Origin: Garcia nutans
Lineage: Eukaryota > Streptophyta > Magnoliopsida > Malpighiales > Euphorbiaceae
Reading direction: 5' to 3'
Length of the DNA stretch: 64,000 bases
Assembly (NCBI GenBank): GCA_947685225.1
Contig: CANTUV010000024.1
Span: 29,468,001 to 29,532,000 of the forward strand
How positions within the stretch are numbered: the stretch's first letter is position 1; every line of letters begins with the position of its first letter. The notes beneath the pieces were generated by a model. It saw only the letters and a list, made by a program, of their open reading frames with translations. It made no database searches and had not been told where the DNA came from. The position numbers and the translations under genes were made by a program. This document shows, piece by piece, positions 57,678-64,000 of this stretch.

Positions 57678-57711
57678 AAAAAGAAAATTTCGTCCTCGAA
57701 ATTACCTGATA

Positions 57712-60700
57712 TCAAAGCTGAAACAATTGCGGATACTGCTCTCGCATGGTATGCTCACTTTCCCAAGTCGCTTCTTCTTTTGCATGATTCTTCCAAAGAA
57801 TCTTCACCAATGGCACTCTCTTGTTCCTTAACTCTTTCACTTCTCGTGCCAAGATAGCAACTGGTTCCTCTTCAAATGTCAAATCTGGGCTCACTTCAAT
57901 AGACTCAAATGGCAACACATGAGATGGATCCGACCTATATCTCCTCAACATAGAAACATGGAATACATTATGAATACGATCCAACTCAGGTGGAAAAGCA
58001 AGTCGATACGCCACTGGCCCAACTCTTTCTAACACTTCATACGGCCCAATGAAACGAGGACTCAATTTTCCTTTCCGACCGAACCTCAAAATTTTCTTCC
58101 AAGGAGACACTTTCAGAAATACCTTATCTCCAACATCAAACTCTATATCTCTCCTTTTTAGATCTGCATAAGACTTCTGTCGGTCTGAAGCTGCTTTTAA
58201 CCTACCTCGAATCAACTTTACTTTATCTTCAGTTTCTTGAATCAAATCAGGACCAACCAACTTATTATCTCCAAGCTCATTCCAACAAAGAGGTGTCCTA
58301 CACCGTCTGCCATACAATGCTTCAAACGGTGCCATACCAATGCTGGATTGGTGACTGTTGTTGTAAGCAAACTCCACAAGAGGTAAAAACCTATCCCAAC
58401 TTCCAGAGAAATCGATGACACAGCTTCTCAACATGTCCTCAATAATCTGTATCACCCTCTCTGACTGTCCATCCGTCTGTGGATGAAAAGCAGTGCTGAA
58501 GTGCAGTCGAGAACCTAAAGCACTATGCAAACTCTTCCAAAATCTGGAAGTAAACCTGGGATCTCGATCAGACACTAAAGAAGTTGGAACACCATGCAGT
58601 TTCACAATCTCATGGATATACAGCTCAGTCAATCTCTCCAAAGAGTAATCCATTCGAACCGGAAGGAAATGAGCTGTCTTAGTCAATCTATCCACAATCA
58701 CCCATATAGCATCATGCTTCTTTTGTGTCAATGGTAAACCAGACACAAAATCCATTGTCACTCTTTCCCACTTCCATTCTGGCACTGACAATGGTTGAAG
58801 CAACCCGGTTGGAACTTGATGCTCTGCTTTAACCTTCTGACAAGTGAGACATTTCGATACAAACTCAGCAATGTCTCTCTTCAAACCAATCCACCAATAA
58901 TGCTGTCTCAAATCATGATACATCTTCGTATTACCCGGATGCATAGCAAACATTGACTGATGAGCTTCTTCTAAAATGACTCTTTTCAAATCAGCATCAT
59001 CGGGTACACACAATCGGTTCTTAAACCAGAGACTCCCATCATCTTTCACAACAAAATCTCTAGTCTTCCCATTCTTGCAATCTGAAAAAATCTTCTGAAT
59101 CTTCTTATCGGCCAACTGAGCTTCTTTGATCTGATCTAACAAAATCGGCTTTAATTGCAACTGTGCCAATAATGCACCATCAACACAAGGTACAAAACTG
59201 GCATGCAATGCTCTTAACTCAACAAGCAACGAGAGCGAGTAAACAGTTAAACCAGCTAAAGACTTCCGACTCAAGGCATCAGCAACAACATTTGCTTTAC
59301 CTGGATGATAGTCAATCAAGCAGTCGTAGTCTTTAATCAATTCTAACCATCTCCTCTGACGAAGATTGAGTTCTTTCTGGACACCCAAATACTTCAAACT
59401 CTTGTGATCAGTGTAGATGAAACATTTCTCCCCAAACAGATAGTGGCGCCAAATCTTTAATGCAAACACAATGGCAGCCAATTCTAAATCATGGGTCGGA
59501 TAGTTAAGCTCATGCGGTTTCAACTGTCGAGATGCATAAGCTATAACTTTCCCTTCCTGCATCAATACACACCCCAAACCTCTATGTGAAGCATCACTGT
59601 AGATCACATATGGTTTGCCTTCAACAGGTAAAGTAAGAACAGGCGCTTGAGTCAACAACTCTCTCAACTGCTCAAAACTAGCCTGACACTGATCTGTCCA
59701 CACAAATCTCACTCCCTTTCGAAGTAATCTGGTGAGTGGAGTAGCTATCAAAGAAAACCCTTTCACAAACCGTCGGTAATAGCCTGCCAAACCCAGAAAA
59801 CTTCTAATCTCTGTCACAGACTTGGGTGGACTCCAATTTAAAATGGCTTCAACTTTGCTCGGATCAACTCTGATGCCTTCTGCAGAAACAATATGTCCGA
59901 GAAAAGCAACTTGATCCAACCAGAACTCACACTTCGACAATTTGGCAAATAACTGATTCTCTCTCAAAATCTGCAACACAATCCGCAGATGCATATCATG
60001 CTCCTCTTCATTCCGCGAATACACCAGTATATCATCAATGAAGACCACTACAAACTGATCCAAATAGGGCCTAAACACCCTATTCATCAAATCCATAAAA
60101 GCTGCAGGTGCATTCGTTAGACCAAAAGGCATAACTAAAAACTCATAATGCCCATACCTGGTCCGAAAAGCAGTCTTAGGAACATCTTCACTTCTTACCC
60201 TCAGCTGATGGTACCCAGATCTCAAATCAATTTTGGAGAACACTGACGCTCCCTTCAACTGATCAAAGAGATCATCGATTCTAGGCAAAGGATATTTATT
60301 TTTAATAGTCACCTTGTTCAATTGCCTATAATCGATACACAACCTCATAGTACCATCTTTCTTCTTCACAAATAGCACAGGAGCTCCCCAAGGAGAAACA
60401 CTGGGGCGAATGAATCCTTTGTCCAACAACTCCTGTAATTGCACTTTCAACTCCCTCAATTCTGCTGGTGCCATTCTATAAGGAGTAATAGAGATAGGAG
60501 TGGTACCAGGCAACAATTCAATACCGAACTCCACCTCTCTTTCAGGAGGCAACCCTGGCAACTCCTCTGGAAACACATCCGGGAACTCAGCAACTGTGGC
60601 AATGCTATCAATAGGGGAACCCTTCACTCTAGTATCCACCACATGAGCAAGATAGGCTTCACACCCCTTTCTAATCAACCTCCTGGCTGCAACAGCTGAA

Positions 60701-62361
60701 ACAAATAAGGAGGCTAGCTGTTCCTGCTCATTAGATACTATCACCTCTCTACCATCACCCGTTCTCAAAGAAACAATTTTCTTTTTACAATCCACCACAG
60801 CTTCATGTCGAGATAGCCAATCCATACCTAAGATCACGTCATATTCCTTAAATGGCATCTCAATCAAATCCCCAAGGAACTCCTCACCCTGCACCACTAC
60901 TGCACTATCTCTATGCACCTTACTCACAACCACACTATGCCCTAACGGATTTGTTACCAACACATCAAATCCTAGGGACTCAGCATGCAAATCAGATACA
61001 GGCAAAACAGATGCACTAATATATGAATGTGTGGAACCCGGATCAATCAAAGCAAGTACTGGAGTATTAAATAAAGAAAAAGTACCAGCTATGACTGCCG
61101 ATGTATCTGGCTGTCTCTGCATAACATACATCCTCTGGGAAGATCCAACCTCCTCTGGTCTACCCTCCCTAGATGTAGCACCTCTTCTAGAACTGAATCC
61201 TGGTCTACCTCCCCGGCTGGCACCTCTGCCTCCTCTGCCTCCCCTCACACTAGCTCGAGAAGCAGCAGAATCAACTGGCATCTGATCTTGCCTCTCAGGA
61301 CAGTCTCTCACAAAGTGGTCAGGTGATCCACACCTGAAGCATACCCCTGATCTACTATGCCTCCAACAAACGCCCCCATGTCTTCCACCACACTGGTTAC
61401 ACACAGGTAAGGTGGATCTCTGAACTCCAGGAGTAGGAGCACTCGCTACTGAAGCTGCAGGTCTAAATCTCTGCCTCTGGAACTGCACTGACCTACCCAC
61501 TGGTCTCTGGCTCCTACTACTCCGAGGAACAAAACTTCCTCTACCCCTCTTCGCAGAAGAAGACCCTGCCTCGAACTGGGGCCTTCTAACCCTAACCTCT
61601 TCCTCTGAAGCAGCTGCAATAACTTGAGCTCGCTCTACACTTCGAGCTGCTGCCACAAGCTGTGAGAAATCCTGATATCTGGATCCAGCCACTAAGCACA
61701 TGATCGAGGGCCTCAATCCCTCCTCAAATCGCCGACATCTATCAATCTCATCAGTAATGATACCCCCAGCATACTGACTCAGTCGAATAAACTCAACTTC
61801 ATACTCAGTTACGGTCCGATGATCTTGCTTCAAATCTAGAAACTCTCTTTTCTTCCCATCTTTATACTCCCTAGGAGTATACTTCAACTCAAATTCTCTC
61901 AGAAAATCCGCATAAGACAAGGTTGGTGGATCATCCATAGAATGGGGCACTGTCTTCCACCAGTCGTAGGCATCCTTCTGTAGCAAAGATCTTGCATAGT
62001 CAAACTTCTCCTCTGAAGTGGCTTGCAACTGCACAAATACCCTCTGAACTCTATCAAGCCACTGTTCTGCTACAGCCGGATCAACTGTACCAAAGAAATC
62101 CTCTGCTCCATATTTCCTTAGCTTATCATAGTGCCTTACTGGTACTGAAGGCTGAGGGGGTGGTGGCGGTGGCTGTGGTTGCACAGGTGCTTGTCTCATA
62201 GCTTCCAACATAGGCCTAAACCAGGCTGGCGGAACCTCCTCCCCAGCTGGTCTACCCGACACCGAAGCAGGTGCCTCCTCAACACTATCAACCCTAGCTC
62301 CCTCAGCAGGAGCAATACTCTCGGCACTACCCTCAACAGATTGTCGCGAATGAGATGCCAT
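57712..62361 (-). CDS. Gag-Pol polyprotein with chromodomain (Tekay/Del clade)
   Basis: A 1,549-codon single frame without a gag/pol stop, as in plant chromoviruses. Order: Pro-rich N-terminus, gag core (about 80-270, FFGTVDPAVAEQWL, YADFLREFELKYTP), zinc knuckle CFRCGSPDHFVRDC (~338), protease LIDPGSTHSYI (~437), reverse transcriptase (LFVKKKDGTMRLCIDYRQLN; active site VVFIDDILVYS ~772), RNase H (YSDASHRGLGC), integrase zinc part (HPGNTKMYHDLRQH..CLTC), catalytic core with Asp in TMDFVSG (~1202), Asp in SDRDPRF (~1263) and Glu in GQSERV (~1300), and a C-terminal chromodomain (ILAREVKELRNKRV..WKNHAKEEATWE, ~1485-1535). All catalytic residues seen are present. The chromodomain guides integration to marked chromatin in this clade. 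Confidence 0.96.
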   Translation of the reverse strand: MASHSRQSVEGSAESIAPAEGARVDSVEEAPASVSGRPAGEEVPPAWFRPMLEAMRQAPVQPQPPPPPPQPSVPVRHYDKLRKYGAEDFFGTVDPAVAEQWLDRVQRVFVQLQATSEEKFDYARSLLQKDAYDWWKTVPHSMDDPPTLSYADFLREFELKYTPREYKDGKKREFLDLKQDHRTVTEYEVEFIRLSQYAGGIITDEIDRCRRFEEGLRPSIMCLVAGSRYQDFSQLVAAARSVERAQVIAAASEEEVRVRRPQFEAGSSSAKRGRGSFVPRSSRSQRPVGRSVQFQRQRFRPAASVASAPTPGVQRSTLPVCNQCGGRHGGVCWRHSRSGVCFRCGSPDHFVRDCPERQDQMPVDSAASRASVRGGRGGRGASRGGRPGFSSRRGATSREGRPEEVGSSQRMYVMQRQPDTSAVIAGTFSLFNTPVLALIDPGSTHSYISASVLPVSDLHAESLGFDVLVTNPLGHSVVVSKVHRDSAVVVQGEEFLGDLIEMPFKEYDVILGMDWLSRHEAVVDCKKKIVSLRTGDGREVIVSNEQEQLASLFVSAVAARRLIRKGCEAYLAHVVDTRVKGSPIDSIATVAEFPDVFPEELPGLPPEREVEFGIELLPGTTPISITPYRMAPAELRELKVQLQELLDKGFIRPSVSPWGAPVLFVKKKDGTMRLCIDYRQLNKVTIKNKYPLPRIDDLFDQLKGASVFSKIDLRSGYHQLRVRSEDVPKTAFRTRYGHYEFLVMPFGLTNAPAAFMDLMNRVFRPYLDQFVVVFIDDILVYSRNEEEHDMHLRIVLQILRENQLFAKLSKCEFWLDQVAFLGHIVSAEGIRVDPSKVEAILNWSPPKSVTEIRSFLGLAGYYRRFVKGFSLIATPLTRLLRKGVRFVWTDQCQASFEQLRELLTQAPVLTLPVEGKPYVIYSDASHRGLGCVLMQEGKVIAYASRQLKPHELNYPTHDLELAAIVFALKIWRHYLFGEKCFIYTDHKSLKYLGVQKELNLRQRRWLELIKDYDCLIDYHPGKANVVADALSRKSLAGLTVYSLSLLVELRALHASFVPCVDGALLAQLQLKPILLDQIKEAQLADKKIQKIFSDCKNGKTRDFVVKDDGSLWFKNRLCVPDDADLKRVILEEAHQSMFAMHPGNTKMYHDLRQHYWWIGLKRDIAEFVSKCLTCQKVKAEHQVPTGLLQPLSVPEWKWERVTMDFVSGLPLTQKKHDAIWVIVDRLTKTAHFLPVRMDYSLERLTELYIHEIVKLHGVPTSLVSDRDPRFTSRFWKSLHSALGSRLHFSTAFHPQTDGQSERVIQIIEDMLRSCVIDFSGSWDRFLPLVEFAYNNSHQSSIGMAPFEALYGRRCRTPLCWNELGDNKLVGPDLIQETEDKVKLIRGRLKAASDRQKSYADLKRRDIEFDVGDKVFLKVSPWKKILRFGRKGKLSPRFIGPYEVLERVGPVAYRLAFPPELDRIHNVFHVSMLRRYRSDPSHVLPFESIEVSPDLTFEEEPVAILAREVKELRNKRVPLVKILWKNHAKEEATWESEHTMREQYPQLFQL

Positions 62362-62511
62362 CTCTACCTATATCTGCAAACACAGCAGAATATTCCTCAT
62401 TAAAGATCAAAGACTGCCATACCAAAACATGTATTTTACTCAAAAACCCACTTTAAAAATCAAAATATTCTTTTTCTTACAATTGATCTAGGTTGAGAAT
62501 CTCAAACCTAG

Positions 62512-62523
62512 GCTCTGATACCA
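62512..62523 (-). other. Primer-binding site of the Tekay element
   Basis: The minus strand reads TGGTATCAGAGC, a perfect complement to the initiator tRNA-Met 3' end, 5 bases from the LTR end. The leader from here to the gag ATG (62361) is 150 bases. Confidence 0.95.
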
Positions 62524-62528
62524 AAAAT

Positions 62529-64000
62529 TGTAACACCCCTTCCCGACCTACGTGTGTAAGCTGAGTAGAGGCGCCACCCTATCCTAATGTTGCTACCACT
62601 TTTACTTAGTCAAATTTTTGTTCCGATTTTTATAGAAATTTTGCCATAGTTTTGCCTAAAAATTCAATCCCAAGTGTCGACAAAACTGGTTTTTTTCTAA
62701 TTTTTGAAAACATTTTTACACAAACCAATGCAAACAAAATCATTCTCAGTACACTTCCAATAAATCCCCCTTATAACCTCAACTACAACCTGCAAAAAGG
62801 ATTTACACTTCTAGTACAAAATAAAGTAAAGGTTTATTATGAAATACAGCAGATAAAATCTTTGTTCACTATGCAACGGAAAGTAACAATATTTACAAAT
62901 TCATATACATCAAAACTCAAGTTTTACAACACATAAAATTTATACATGTTTGGCAGTCAGTCTTCGATCTTAAAGCCCACTATTCAATCTTCAAAATCTA
63001 GGCTCGACTCGGCCTAGAGGAACTCTCTGGTTCTTCCTTGTCACCTGCGCGAAGAATCACATTCGCGCTAAGCCAACGGCTTAGTAAGATAAAACATGCT
63101 AATGGTATGCTTTAATGTAATGCAATGCCACATATGTTATTGATAAGATCAATATCATAAATATAAAGTTAACCACATAATTATGCATTTCACAAATCAT
63201 AGTCATATGAGCATACCACATTTCAACATCTTTCCACATTCAACATTAATCAATCATACTCAATAACCAACATCTCATTTCATTAACTCATAACATTATT
63301 TAGGACATTCATATAACCCTGACACCTATGGGCCCAACAAGTATTTAATATGATATTCAGAGTTCAGAGTTACTGCTTTGGTTCATAGTCACAATAATCA
63401 CGCCCGTAGGCAATGTATATACATGTATCTCTATCCATGGATAGTGTAACAGACCCAGTCTCTTGGATCATCAACTCAACACATATGAGGAGATCCTCAA
63501 CCCGGCAAGACTGTTACAAAGCATATATCTCATAGTGTAACAGACCCAGTCTCTTGGATCATCAACTCAACACATATGAGGAGATCCTCAACCCGGCAAG
63601 ACTGTTACCTTTTATCATTTCTTAGGCATGCCACCCAAATCCAGAACTCTGAAACTGAATAACATATTAAACAAACAATTCATTTATTATATAGTTACCA
63701 TTTCCATTCTCAAATTCTCATCACATTTAGGCAAACATGCCTTCTTTCTTTCAATATCATCATCATAGCCAATCACAATGGCATTGCCTCATATCATGTC
63801 TTATTTGAATTATCATTTCAATTTCAATGTATATTATTCATGAAACACATAACCATTCACAATGCATAACATAACATTGTTCAATCTCAACAATGCAATT
63901 AGGGCAAAGAACAATTGATATGATTCATATGAATAGTACATTCTGGTTTTAAACTCCATTTTATCCTTATTTTGAAAAATTGTATAAAATAATCTACTTG
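62529..64000 (-). repeat. 5' LTR of the Tekay element, cut by the window edge
   Basis: Positions 62529-64000 equal 55012-56483 at a constant offset of 7,517 bases; no difference was noticed. It contains the stem module (63040-63087) and both GTAACAG units (63446-63517, 63537-63608). The transcription start should lie in the missing part. Confidence 0.95.

Larger units (their letters stand above)
40226..64000 (-). mobile_element. Tat-1: Tat-lineage gypsy element with antisense genes, partial and nested
   Basis: In minus-strand order from the right: (5' LTR beyond the window), leader broken by LTR D and the Tekay element, gag, protease, [LTR C], reverse transcriptase, RNase H, second RNase H, integrase, two antisense genes, tandem array, polypurine tract, 3' LTR (40226-41460). 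The second RNase H after the first, the antisense genes downstream of pol and the variable 3' array together mark the Tat lineage (Ogre, Retand, Grande relatives). About 11 kb of its own sequence lies in view, plus LTR C (2,962 bp) and everything right of 54315. Confidence 0.88.
55012..64000 (-). mobile_element. Intact young Tekay-type chromovirus (partial at right edge)
   Basis: Minus orientation: 5' LTR at 62529 onward (cut by the window), PBS 62512-62523, one gag-pol frame 57712-62361, polypurine tract 57665-57677, 3' LTR 55012-57664. With LTRs of 2,653 bp, full length should be about 10.2 kb, ending near 65181. The visible 1,472 bp of the right LTR show no difference from the left by eye and no net indel, and the coding frame has no break. 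GTATG (55007-55011) is the predicted TSD. All features of an autonomous, recently moved element are present. Confidence 0.95.

Overview
This is nuclear DNA of a flowering plant, most likely a dicot. It holds one ordinary plant gene, intron-rich AT-rich flanks and a dense pile of nested LTR retrotransposons of plant-only lineages. The species cannot be named from the sequence. The only convincing host gene is a UBA2a-type RNA-binding protein at 2280-3707 (+). It sits between a decayed LTR (1-814), an ~80-bp minisatellite (about 820-1320) and a long AT-rich downstream region that may carry a 3'-UTR intron.

From about 8.1 kb to the right edge the window is almost entirely retrotransposon, and insertion order can be read from target-site duplications (TSDs). 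An old gypsy remnant (degenerate gag 8130-8410; LTR 8614-16012, split) was hit by two solo LTRs of one Tekay-like family in opposite orientation: LTR A 8720-11557 (TSD TCTTT) and LTR B 12775-15088 (TSD AAGCC). Next to it lies a complete but pol-less Tat-lineage element, Tat-2, 16016-35727 (-), flanked by CATAT/CATAC. Tat-2 was hit by a decayed Tork/Tnt1-type Copia element (19052-25865, TSD ACTTA/ACTTG) and by solo LTR E (27027-29814, TSD ATGCC). The Copia element in turn carries an unrelated solo LTR (20219-21892, TSD GCTAC).

The stretch 35.7-40.2 kb holds pieces of a plus-strand Tat-like element (gag 35880-36980, LTR piece 38941-39211) and a 40-bp minisatellite. At 40226 a second Tat element (Tat-1, minus strand) starts with its 3' LTR and runs past the window. 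It has a polypurine tract, a 67-bp tandem array, two opposite-strand (antisense) genes, then integrase, two RNase H domains, reverse transcriptase, protease and gag. It carries solo LTR C (48848-51809) and LTR D (54315 onward). LTR D is itself split at 55012 by an intact, apparently very young chromodomain-bearing Tekay element with a 1,549-codon gag-pol frame (57712-62361, -). The visible parts of its two LTRs look identical.

The most interesting material is not a gene but repeated structure inside the LTRs: (1) a two-stem module (CTAAGCC..GGCTTAG plus GCGCGA..TCGCGC) at the same relative place in seven LTR copies; (2) a variable hairpin cassette between conserved GGCATGCC and GGGCCC palindromes; (3) a GACACGGCCA/TGGCCGTGTC palindrome array at equivalent positions in Tekay-type LTRs and also in the unrelated solo LTR inside the Copia element; (4) the antisense genes of Tat-1, one with its own TATA box, a spliceable intron and hairpin repeats built on CCCTTTCGGGTTTTC. 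Old elements have decayed largely by C-to-T/G-to-A changes, as expected of methylated transposons; the intact Tekay element has not.
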